Assembly: GCA_965214335.1 (NCBI GenBank)
Contig: CBDCBO010000005.1
Coordinates: forward strand, 930,001 to 994,000
Length of the DNA stretch: 64,000 nt
Reading direction: 5' to 3'
DNA from: Velthaea sp965214335
GTDB lineage: Bacteria; Vulcanimicrobiota; Vulcanimicrobiia; Vulcanimicrobiales; Vulcanimicrobiaceae
In this document: one piece after another, positions 35,948 through 43,321 of the stretch
Numbering within the stretch: the stretch's first letter is position 1
Layout: every line of letters starts with the position of its first letter
The notes under the pieces: model-generated
Seen by the model: the letters and a program-made list of their open reading frames with translations, nothing else
Databases searched by the model: none
Told to the model about the DNA's origin: nothing
Position numbers and translations under genes: made by a program

Positions 35948-36709
35948 TTAACGCGCCAGCCAGCCGCCGTCGATGGCCAGCATCTGGCCGTGAATGTAAT
36001 CCGCTGCGCGCGAAGCTAGGAAGACCGCCGCACCGCCGATGTCGGCGGGTTGGCCCCAGCGTCCGGCCGGTATGCGCGCGCCGATCTGGGCGCTGCGCTC
36101 GGGGTCGGCGATGAGCGCCGTGTTCATCTCGGTCGCCATATAACCCGGCGCGATGGCGTTCACGTTGATGCCGCGGCCGGCCCACTCGTTGCACAGCGAC
36201 TGCGTGATGCCGGCAACACCGTGTTTGGCCGCGGAATAGGCTGCGATCGTATAGCCGCCTTGCAGTGAAATGACCGAAGCGATATTGATAATCTTGCCGC
36301 CGCCGTGCGCGAGCATATGACGGCCGTAGGCTTGAGCGAAGCGAAAGACCGCATTGAGATTGACGTTGAGCACCAAGTCCCAGTCAGCCGCCGGAAAATC
36401 TTCGGCTTTCGAACGGCGCTGCACGCCGGCGTTATTTATTAAGATATCGGCGCCGCCGAACGCGGCGAGCGTGGCGGTCAGCGCGACGGTCGCCGCGTCG
36501 GGCGCGCCGGCGTCGATGATCACGGGTAGAAAGCGTCGGCCGGCGGCTTCGACCACCTGTCGCGTTTGGGCCGAATCGGAACTGCGTTGAACGGACACCA
36601 CGTCGGCTCCGGCTTGCGCCAGCGCGGCAGCGATGCCCAAGCCCAAGCCGCGATTCGCGCCCGTTATCGTCGCCACTCGGCCGTCGAGCCGGAAATCATC
36701 GAGCACCAC
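35948..36709 (-). CDS. SDR oxidoreductase, KduD-like (2-deoxy-D-gluconate 3-dehydrogenase type)
   Basis: 253-residue classical SDR with TGANRGLGLGIA near residue 16, NNAG near 92 and the catalytic YSAAK near 160. The N-terminal DDFRLDGRVATITGANRGLG and IINIASVISLQGG segments are typical of KduD-like enzymes acting on keto-deoxy sugars. It sits one base downstream of another sugar SDR and near a lactonase and ribose-type importer, so a sugar oxidation pathway is likely. Exact substrate unknown. Confidence 0.85.
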   Translation of the reverse strand: MVLDDFRLDGRVATITGANRGLGLGIAAALAQAGADVVSVQRSSDSAQTRQVVEAAGRRFLPVIIDAGAPDAATVALTATLAAFGGADILINNAGVQRRSKAEDFPAADWDLVLNVNLNAVFRFAQAYGRHMLAHGGGKIINIASVISLQGGYTIAAYSAAKHGVAGITQSLCNEWAGRGINVNAIAPGYMATEMNTALIADPERSAQIGARIPAGRWGQPADIGGAAVFLASRAADYIHGQMLAIDGGWLAR

Positions 36710-36710
36710 G

Positions 36711-37505
36711 TCAGTAGGTCAAAATTCCGCCGTCGACGTTGAGCGCTTGACCGGTGAAATAGCGCCCGTCGTTGCCGGCTAAAAACGAGACCGCGCCGGC
36801 AACAACGCTCGGGTCGCCCGTGTAACCCAGCGGAATGCGGCTTATGCGCTCCGCGTGCACGGCTTCCGGTGTGCGGTCACTCAGTTTTGCCATCTGGAGG
36901 TCGACTGCGTCTTGCATCCCGGTCCCGATCACTCCCGGACACACCGCGTTGATTCGGATGCCGCGCGCGGCGTATGCGGCAGCGAACGTTTTCGTCATCG
37001 CCAGCACCGCCGCTTTGCTCACATTATAGACCGGATGAAGAACGGTGCTTGCCATCTTGCCGGCGATCGATGCGACGTTCACGATCCGGCCCCGCGTTTG
37101 CGCTTCGAGCATGAGTGCGATCGCGGATTGGCACGCGAACCAGGTGCTCTTGGCGTTGACGTTCATCATCGTGTCCCAATGCGACTCGTCCACCGACAGC
37201 GGATCGGCCAAAATCTGGATTCCGGCGTTGTTGACGAGAACGTCGAAGCGTCCGAACGCGGCTTGCGTTTGGGCCAGCATCGCCGCCCGGTCGGCGGGTT
37301 GCGTGATGTCGATGCGCAGTGCGAGCGTTTTTACGCCGTGCTCGGCGGCCGCTCGCGCGACATCGGCGGCGCCCGCTTCGTTGAGATCGGCAACCGTCAC
37401 GTGCATGCCGTCGGCGGCCAGCCGCAGCGCGATCGCGCGGCCGATTCCGGTCGCCGCTCCGGTGATGATTGCGGCTTGACCGCGCACGTCGATCGTTTCG
37501 TCCAT
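36711..37505 (-). CDS. SDR oxidoreductase (polyol/sugar dehydrogenase-like)
   Basis: 264-residue classical SDR with TGAATGIGRAIALRL near residue 16, NNAGIQ near 92, catalytic YNVSK near 160 and the C-terminal FTGQALNVDGG. It resembles galactitol, sorbitol or L-rhamnose dehydrogenase-type SDRs. Adjacent to the KduD-like gene in the same direction with one base between them, so both are probably translated from one mRNA. Confidence 0.85.
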   Translation of the reverse strand: MDETIDVRGQAAIITGAATGIGRAIALRLAADGMHVTVADLNEAGAADVARAAAEHGVKTLALRIDITQPADRAAMLAQTQAAFGRFDVLVNNAGIQILADPLSVDESHWDTMMNVNAKSTWFACQSAIALMLEAQTRGRIVNVASIAGKMASTVLHPVYNVSKAAVLAMTKTFAAAYAARGIRINAVCPGVIGTGMQDAVDLQMAKLSDRTPEAVHAERISRIPLGYTGDPSVVAGAVSFLAGNDGRYFTGQALNVDGGILTY

Positions 37506-37518
37506 TTCAATTCTCCAG

Positions 37519-37854
37519 CTAACCGCCGGCGCGCTTCACGCGCCGCCCGCGTTCGGTAAAATAAGCAACGATCGTATCGCGGTGATCGCCCTGGAGTTCA
37601 ACCACGCCGTTTTTCGAGGTCCCGCCGGTGCCGCACATGGAGCGCAACTCCTTGCCCAGTGGTTCGATCTCGCGCGCGTCGAGGCCGTGCACGATCGTCA
37701 CGGCGCTGGCGCGGCGCTTCTCGCGCGACACCCGCACGACGCCGTCGGCGGGCAGCGCTTTTGCAGCCGGGGCCGCGGGCTTACGTTTGGCGGCTTTGGG
37801 CAGCGGCATCGAACCGTCGGTGGAATAGACCAAACGCCGGTCATCGTCGGGCAT
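37519..37854 (-). CDS. yciH: SUI1/eIF1-like translation factor YciH
   Basis: 111-residue protein with the SUI1 domain in its second half: REKRRASAVTIVHGLD, LGKELRSMCGTGGTSKNGVVELQGDH and the basic tail. A Lys/Ala-rich linker precedes it. Bacterial YciH binds the 30S subunit and can influence start-codon fidelity, and it occurs only in some phyla. It is 15 bases from the dienelactone hydrolase gene and 13 from the SDR gene, so it is embedded in a metabolic run on the same strand. Confidence 0.9.
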   Translation of the reverse strand: MPDDDRRLVYSTDGSMPLPKAAKRKPAAPAAKALPADGVVRVSREKRRASAVTIVHGLDAREIEPLGKELRSMCGTGGTSKNGVVELQGDHRDTIVAYFTERGRRVKRAGG

Positions 37855-37869
37855 GCGAGGCCGCCGCCG

Positions 37870-38622
37870 TCAGCCGATCGGTCCGAGCGATTCACGCAAA
37901 AAGCCGACCGCGTCGGCGTACGCGCGGTCCGTCTCGCTGGGATTCCAACGCGGACCTTCATCGCGCATGAACGCGTGCTCGCCGGCATACATCGTTATTT
38001 GATAGTCGGTGCCGCTCGCGGCGAATGCCGTTTGGACGCGCGTTATGGCGTCGAGCGGAATGTGCGGATCTTTGGCGCCGAAGACGAGCGATATGCGTCC
38101 GGCGATTCCGCCCGCTTCAACCTGCGCGAGGGTATCGACCCCCGTGCTGCCGCCCAGCGTATCGGCGTGCAATCCGGTCGGATAAAATGCGACACCGGCC
38201 CGCACGTCGGGCTGCAACGCGGTGCGCACGGTCAGGTGACCGCCGATGCAGAAGCCGGTGACGCCCAGCGCTCCGGTGCGCACGCGCGGATGGCTACCTA
38301 AGTAGTCGAGTGTCGTGCGCGCATCGGCGTCAAAGTGCGGCGCCCGGGTCGCCGCGGATGCCTCAAAAGCATGATCGCGATCGGCGAACGGGATGACGGT
38401 GCCGGGCGTTTCGGTGCGATGATAAAACTCGGGTGCCGCAACGACGAAACCGTAACTTGCGAAGCGGATCGCTGCCCGGACGGTCGGCTCGGTCAGCCCA
38501 AAAATATCGGCATACAGCAGCAGCCCGGGATACCGGCCGCCGGTCGCCGCCGGCTCCGCAACGAGCAGCCGCATCGGCGTCCCATCGGCCGGCACGTCGA
38601 CATAGGACGTCTTCACGAGCAT
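37870..38622 (-). CDS. dienelactone hydrolase-family protein
   Basis: 250-residue alpha/beta hydrolase with the Cys nucleophile in GVTGFCIGGH near residue 121, Asp in GAKDPHIP near 178 and His in AGEHAFMRD near 210. This is the Cys-Asp-His triad of dienelactone hydrolases. The N-terminal LLYADIFGL segment is also typical. ATG 38622 is chosen; an upstream open frame is antisense to mtnB. It starts divergently within a few bases of the mtnB region, sharing a control region. Substrate could be a lactone from sugar or aromatic breakdown. Confidence 0.85.
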   Translation of the reverse strand: MLVKTSYVDVPADGTPMRLLVAEPAATGGRYPGLLLYADIFGLTEPTVRAAIRFASYGFVVAAPEFYHRTETPGTVIPFADRDHAFEASAATRAPHFDADARTTLDYLGSHPRVRTGALGVTGFCIGGHLTVRTALQPDVRAGVAFYPTGLHADTLGGSTGVDTLAQVEAGGIAGRISLVFGAKDPHIPLDAITRVQTAFAASGTDYQITMYAGEHAFMRDEGPRWNPSETDRAYADAVGFLRESLGPIG

Positions 38623-38674
38623 GGCCACGCGGTTCGCGCGCAACCGTCGATGCCCTGGAAGGGTCGTGCGACCG

Positions 38675-39298
38675 ATGATGAAGCTGGACGTGGCCGTTCC
38701 ACCGGCCGTTGTTGCGTCGATCGCCGCGATGGGCCGCTTCGCATCGATGCGCGGCTGGGTGCCGGCGACGAGTGGCAATTTTTCTTGTCGCATCGATGCC
38801 GATACGGTCGCCGTCACGCGTTCGGGCGTCGATAAGGGGAATCTCGGCGCCAGTCAGATTGCGGCGCTCGCGGTGGACGGCCCGATTCCGGCCGGCATGT
38901 CGGCCGAAACGCCGCTGCACTTGGCCCGTTACCGCACCGACCCGAGCATCGGCGCGGTCGTTCACGTGCATACGGTCGCGGCGACCGTGCTGTCGCGGCT
39001 TGATGCTGACGCCGGCGCGGTGCGCACGGCGGGCTTCGAGATGCAAAAAGCGCTCAACGGCTTCACGACGCACGAATCCGAGGTTCTCGTGCCGATTTTT
39101 GCGAACGCTCAAGATACCGTAGCGCTCGCGGCAACGGTCGAAGCGGGGCTGGGCGCCAAGCCGGCGGTGCCCGCCTATCTGCTCGCCGGGCACGGCATCT
39201 ACGCCTGGGGCCGCACGATGGACGAAGCGCGGCGGCATCTCGAAGGCATCGAGTTTTTGTTGGCTTGTACGCTCGAAGAACGGAGATTGCAACGATGA
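38675..39298 (+). CDS. mtnB: methylthioribulose-1-phosphate dehydratase
   Basis: Class II aldolase-fold, zinc-dependent dehydratase of the methionine salvage pathway. 207 residues from ATG 38675; ATG 38678 or 38621 are alternatives, and GGAAGG lies about 14 bases ahead. Landmarks are VPATSGNFSCRID near residue 31, the zinc ligands HVHTVAA near 97 and AGHGIYAWG near 171. The stop overlaps the mtnD start (ATGA). With mtnD and mtnC directly behind it, the assignment to MtnB is firmer than from sequence alone. Confidence 0.9.
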   Translation: MMKLDVAVPPAVVASIAAMGRFASMRGWVPATSGNFSCRIDADTVAVTRSGVDKGNLGASQIAALAVDGPIPAGMSAETPLHLARYRTDPSIGAVVHVHTVAATVLSRLDADAGAVRTAGFEMQKALNGFTTHESEVLVPIFANAQDTVALAATVEAGLGAKPAVPAYLLAGHGIYAWGRTMDEARRHLEGIEFLLACTLEERRLQR

Positions 39299-39855
39299 GT
39301 GTCACGATGGAACTGCGCTCGGTTTTACGGATTTTCGACGAACGTGAGGGTGCCCTCGCGCGCGAAGTGACCGACGGCGAAGAAATCGCGCGTGAACTCG
39401 CTGCCGTCGGTGTGCGGTTCGAACGCTGGACCGTCGACCGTCCACTGCCGCCGGAGTTCGATCAGGCCGAAATTCTCGCCGCTTATCGGTCGTCGGTCGA
39501 ACGCATTCAACGCGGCGGCGGCTATCAAACCGTCGACGTGCTGCACTTGGCCAAGGGTACGCCCGACACGGGGCCGATCCGGCGTAAATTCCTTGACGAG
39601 CACGCGCATACCGAAGATGAAGTCCGCTTTTTCGTCGCCGGTTCGGGTTCATTTTATCTGCGCTTGAACGATCGGGTGTATCAGGCGATCTGCGTGCGCG
39701 GCGATCTGATCAGCGTCCCGGCCGGGACGCGCCACTGGTTCGACATGGGGCCGGATCCCGAGTTTACCGCGATCCGCTGGTTCAACAATCAGGAAGGCTG
39801 GGTGCCGCAATTTACCGGCGATACGATCGCGGCCCGCTTTCCGCGTTACGAGTGA
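39295..39855 (+). CDS. mtnD: acireductone dioxygenase
   Basis: 186-residue cupin metalloenzyme that converts acireductone plus oxygen into the 2-keto acid precursor of methionine (Fe form) or an off-pathway product (Ni form). Metal ligands are His, His and Glu in DEHAHTEDEVRFF near residues 102-108 and the distal His in AGTRHWFDMG near 146. ATG 39295 overlaps the mtnB stop by four bases. It uses the product of MtnC, whose gene follows. Confidence 0.92.
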   Translation: MSVTMELRSVLRIFDEREGALAREVTDGEEIARELAAVGVRFERWTVDRPLPPEFDQAEILAAYRSSVERIQRGGGYQTVDVLHLAKGTPDTGPIRRKFLDEHAHTEDEVRFFVAGSGSFYLRLNDRVYQAICVRGDLISVPAGTRHWFDMGPDPEFTAIRWFNNQEGWVPQFTGDTIAARFPRYE

Positions 39856-39856
39856 G

Positions 39857-40576
39857 CTGACCGCGGCGCCGTTCCGGTGCGCCGCGATCGTCACCGACAT
39901 CGAGGGGACGACCGGCTCGATTGCGTTCGTGCGCGACGTTCTCTTTCCGTACGCCCAAACGCATTTGCCGGCGTTCGTCGCCGAGCGGCGCGACGATCCC
40001 GAGGTTCTACGGCTGATGCGCGAAACTGCGCTGCTGGCTCACGAACCGGCGGCCGATGAGGCCCGGATCGTCGGGTTGTTGGGCGCCTGGATGGACGAGG
40101 ACCGCAAAGTTACGCCGCTCAAAACGCTACAGGGGCTCATCTGGGCGCAGGGCTATGCGCGCGGCGAACTCGAGGGCCATGTTTATGCTGATGCGGCAAC
40201 CGAGTTGCGCGGCTGGCATGCGGCGGGAATGCCGTTATTTGTCTATTCGTCGGGATCGATCGCGGCGCAAAAGCTGCTCTTCGGGCATAGCTCGGCGGGC
40301 AATTTAGCCGCGCTCTTCGGTGCCTATTTCGATACGACGATCGGTCCCAAAACAGATGCCGATTCGTATCGCCGAATCGCCCAAGCGATCAACGTGCCGG
40401 CCTCCGACGTGTTATTTCTTTCGGACCGCGAAGCTGAACTAGAGGCGGCGGCTGCCGCCGGCTGGCAGGTCGCCTGCCTGGCGCGCCCCGTCGATACACC
40501 CGAGGGCGTACGGAGTGCGTTTCCGGCTTTCGTTTCGTTTGCGGATATTGCGGTCGAGCGCATTCCACTGCCATGA
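39857..40576 (+). CDS. mtnC: enolase-phosphatase E1, apparent CTG start
   Basis: HAD-family bifunctional enolase/phosphatase of methionine salvage. The motif I AIVTDIEGTTGSIAF lies at 39884-39928, upstream of the first conventional start in frame (GTG 39929). Starting there would delete the catalytic Asp and Glu. The only plausible start 5' of it is CTG 39857, two bases after the mtnD stop, giving about 239 residues, close to the family norm of 225-240. The later VYSSGS near 130 and the DREAEL segment near 187 fit MtnC. ATG starts are absent, and the preceding GAGTGAG is a weak ribosome site, so coupling to mtnD termination may drive translation. Confidence 0.85.
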   Translation: MTAAPFRCAAIVTDIEGTTGSIAFVRDVLFPYAQTHLPAFVAERRDDPEVLRLMRETALLAHEPAADEARIVGLLGAWMDEDRKVTPLKTLQGLIWAQGYARGELEGHVYADAATELRGWHAAGMPLFVYSSGSIAAQKLLFGHSSAGNLAALFGAYFDTTIGPKTDADSYRRIAQAINVPASDVLFLSDREAELEAAAAAGWQVACLARPVDTPEGVRSAFPAFVSFADIAVERIPLP

Positions 40577-40788
40577 ACGGCGAAGGCCATGACGTGCATC
40601 CGCTGTGGTTCGGCGTCGGCGCGGTCATCGCGATCATGATCGGCGCCGCGCTGGGCGGCTCGTTCGTACAAGAGCGAGGCCGCCGCGTTCTTTCAATCGT
40701 CATCAGTGCAACGGTTGTTTTGTGCGCCGTGCTGGGCTGGGCATTTAACGTCGTCATGTCAACCTTTTACGCGCCGGCATATCGTTAG
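40573..40788 (+). CDS. small two-helix membrane protein
   Basis: 71 residues with two hydrophobic helices (FGVGAVIAIMIGAALGGSF and IVISATVVLCAVLGWAF) joined by a short basic loop. It overlaps the mtnC stop by four bases, so it is probably part of the mtn operon transcript. No family recognised; no function can be proposed from sequence. Confidence 0.65.
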   Translation: MNGEGHDVHPLWFGVGAVIAIMIGAALGGSFVQERGRRVLSIVISATVVLCAVLGWAFNVVMSTFYAPAYR

Positions 40789-40863
40789 ACCCAACCGAAT
40801 GTGACTTGCGTGGTGCGCCGTCGCGCGCTACAGCGCTGCTCCCGACCGTAGATGGTAACGACG

Positions 40864-41682
40864 TCAGGCGGACACGCCTTTGCTGCCATTAACGGGTAGC
40901 ACCACGCTCGCCACCGGCGCCGCCTTTTTATCGAGGATGTCGAGAAACGGCCGAACGACATCGATCGGCATCGGGAAAATTATCGTCGAGTTACTTTCGC
41001 CGCCGACTTCGCTGAGCGTTTGCAAATACCGCAACTGCATGGCCGCGGGCACCGACCCCAGAATGTTCGCCGCATTCACGAGCACTTGCGCGGCTTGGAA
41101 TTCGGCCTCCGCGTGAATGACTTTCGCGCGCCGGTCACGTTCGGCCTCAGCTTGTTTAGCGATCGCCTTGACCATGTTTTCCGTCAGTGCGACGTCACGA
41201 ATCTCGACCGCGGTTACCTCGATGCCCCAGGCGGCGGTGCGGGCATCAAGGATATCTTGAATGTCAGTATTGAGTTTCGCCCGTTCTGATAGCATTTCAT
41301 CGAGGTCGTGCTGGCCGAGAACGGAGCGCAGCGTCGTTTGGGCGAGTAAGTTGGTAGCGGCGACGAACTGTTCTACGGCAATGACGGACTTGGCTGGATC
41401 GATCACCCGAAAGTAGAGTACGGCGTCAACTTTAACCGACACGTTATCACGCGAAATGAGGTCTTGGCTGGGAACCTCCATCACGACGGTCCGCAAATCG
41501 ACGCGCACGATTTGCTGGACGAAGGGCAGCAGCAAAACCAGTCCCGGACCCTTTACGCGAGTGAACCGGCCGAGCGTGAACACGACGGCACGTTCGTACT
41601 CGCGCAGCACTTTGACGGCACCGCCGGCGATCACGAGCAAGGCCAACGCGATGAATACCGGGCCCAGAAAACCGAACAGCAT
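40864..41682 (-). CDS. slipin-type SPFH-domain membrane protein
   Basis: 272-residue stomatin-like protein. One N-terminal membrane helix (LGPVFIALALLVIAGGAVKVL) precedes the SPFH domain: EYERAVVFTLGRFTRVKGPGLVLLLPF and MEVPSQDLISRDNVSVKVDAVLYFRV. A helical AEAERDRRAKVIHAEAEFQAA segment drives oligomerisation. Slipins scaffold membrane microdomains and often partner with NfeD, but no nfeD gene is adjacent here. Isolated between the mtn operon and the His-rich gene. Confidence 0.92.
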   Translation of the reverse strand: MLFGFLGPVFIALALLVIAGGAVKVLREYERAVVFTLGRFTRVKGPGLVLLLPFVQQIVRVDLRTVVMEVPSQDLISRDNVSVKVDAVLYFRVIDPAKSVIAVEQFVAATNLLAQTTLRSVLGQHDLDEMLSERAKLNTDIQDILDARTAAWGIEVTAVEIRDVALTENMVKAIAKQAEAERDRRAKVIHAEAEFQAAQVLVNAANILGSVPAAMQLRYLQTLSEVGGESNSTIIFPMPIDVVRPFLDILDKKAAPVASVVLPVNGSKGVSA

Positions 41683-41882
41683 GCGACCGAACCTTCAAGA
41701 GACAGAACCTGCCCTCAGCATAGCGCATCGTCGCGCGGCCAGATATCGTGGAAAACTGCGAGATTGTGGTGCCGATTCCAAGCGCGCAAGAGCATCGGCA
41801 TGGTAGCGTAAAGGCGTAGCTTGAGAACAATGCAAAGAGCCGCGTTCTAGCCGCCGAGCCGGCGCGGCGTAAGGAGTGTCTC

Positions 41883-42116
41883 ATCGCTACCCACCAAGCA
41901 GTTCAGCAGCACATTGCGGCAGCAGCCCATCATCGCTCGGCCGCCGAATACCACGAGCTCGCCGCCGAGCAGTACACGCACGGCGATCATCGGCAAGCGG
42001 CGCACTATGCGTTGCTGGCCCAAGCCCACCTGCAGCACGCCGGTGGGTTTATGTCCGACGCGGCTAAAATTCATGCGGAATTACACGGTGGTAACAAGCA
42101 CACGAACAGCGGCTAA
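41883..42116 (+). CDS. small His/Ala-rich helical protein, apparent ATC start
   Basis: A 77-codon frame with 13 histidines reading HQAVQQHIAAAAHHRSA, EYHELAAEQYTHGDHRQAA, then HYALLAQAHLQHAGG. This repeating heptad-like H/A/E/Q pattern is that of small His-rich stress or metal-associated proteins common in proteobacteria. There is no ATG, GTG or TTG in frame before it. A strong AAGGAG (41871-41876) lies six bases before an ATC at 41883, so ATC is the likely start; ATT further in is the alternative. Its stop overlaps the convergent acetate kinase end by four bases. Confidence 0.6.
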   Translation: MATHQAVQQHIAAAAHHRSAAEYHELAAEQYTHGDHRQAAHYALLAQAHLQHAGGFMSDAAKIHAELHGGNKHTNSG

Positions 42117-43321
42117 TGCGGCGAAGTCGCCCGCGCCCGGGTGAGAAGCCGTGCGACATCGCGAGCGATGGCATACTCCTCGCGCGCGGCAACGACGGCA
42201 ACGCGAACCGTCGCACGGGGAGCGGAAATCTCCCGATCTTCCGCGGCAGCTTCGCTCTGATCGTGAAGCGCAATGCCCAGAAATGCGAGTCGCTCGCACA
42301 CGCGCCTACGCACGTAGGCCGAATGCTCACCCACGCCGCCGGTGAACGCCAGCGCATCGAGGCCGGCCATCGATGCGGCCATCGCGGCGATACCGCCGCT
42401 GAGCCGGTGCACGTACATATCGAGGGCGAGTTGGGCCGGCACCGCCCCGTCAGCCGCCGCCGTGATGACGGCGCGAATATCCTCGGACACTTGCGAAACG
42501 CCCGCTAGGCCTGAATCGCTATTGAGAATGCGATCCAGATCGTTGATGCTAAACGCATTGCTGCGCAACAAATATAAGACGAGGCCCGGATCGACACTGC
42601 CCGAGCGTGAGCCCATCATCAGACCTTCGTTGGGTGTAAAGCCCATCGTTGTATCGACGCTGCGCCCGCCGACGATCGCCGCGAGCGAACAGCCATTGCC
42701 CAGATGCGCGCTGACCAGGCGCAAGGTCCGTGCGTCGGCGCCGAGCACCTCCGCGGTGCGTTGGGCGCAATAGCGGTGACTGATGCCGTGAAAACCGTAG
42801 CGGCGCCAACCGCGTTGCGCGAACCAGTCGTACGGCAAGGCGTACGCTGCCGCCGCCGCGGGCAGCGTCGCGTGAAATGCCGTATCGAAGTCGGCCGCCT
42901 GCGGGGCTGCCGGAAAGAAACGCGCAACCGCGTCGATGGCCGCTAGCGCCGCTCCATTGTGCAACGGCGCGAGTTCGGCGGCCGCCTCGATCACACTCCG
43001 CACCCGCGCGTCGACAATCGTGCAATCGACTTCATGCAGACCGTGCACAACGCGATGGCCGACGGCGTCGGGAGCGATGCCGAACGTTTCCATCGCGACC
43101 TGCAAGGCGGCCGTCGCCGCGCCGCCATGTTCGTCAACGTCGACGTCACGCGTGCCCCCGCCGGCCGCCGTTTTCCAGGCCAGCACGGCTCGGGCCGGCA
43201 AGCGCTGCCAGCGAACTTCGGCCGACCACGCCGGTTGTGTTTCGAGCGTTGCGCCGAAGTCGCCCGAAAAATAGGCGACTTTCAAGCTGCTCGATCCGGC
43301 GTTGATGACCAATACGTTCAT
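42113..43321 (-). CDS. ackA: acetate kinase
   Basis: 402-residue ASKHA-fold kinase converting acetyl phosphate and ADP into acetate and ATP. INAGSSSLK is at residue 5-13, GHRVVHG near 89, YGFHGISHRY near 162, HLGNG near 192 and MGSRSGSVDPG near 226. The start ATG 43321 overlaps the phosphoketolase stop by four bases (ATGA). Together the two give ATP directly from acetyl phosphate, without pta. Confidence 0.96.
   Translation of the reverse strand: MNVLVINAGSSSLKVAYFSGDFGATLETQPAWSAEVRWQRLPARAVLAWKTAAGGGTRDVDVDEHGGAATAALQVAMETFGIAPDAVGHRVVHGLHEVDCTIVDARVRSVIEAAAELAPLHNGAALAAIDAVARFFPAAPQAADFDTAFHATLPAAAAAYALPYDWFAQRGWRRYGFHGISHRYCAQRTAEVLGADARTLRLVSAHLGNGCSLAAIVGGRSVDTTMGFTPNEGLMMGSRSGSVDPGLVLYLLRSNAFSINDLDRILNSDSGLAGVSQVSEDIRAVITAAADGAVPAQLALDMYVHRLSGGIAAMAASMAGLDALAFTGGVGEHSAYVRRRVCERLAFLGIALHDQSEAAAEDREISAPRATVRVAVVAAREEYAIARDVARLLTRARATSPH

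Noticed and set aside
41876..42067. GTG-started frame just after AAGGAG
   Set aside because: The protein is Ser/Pro/Arg-rich without pattern. The frame starting at ATC 41883 gives the recognisable His-rich protein and better spacing.
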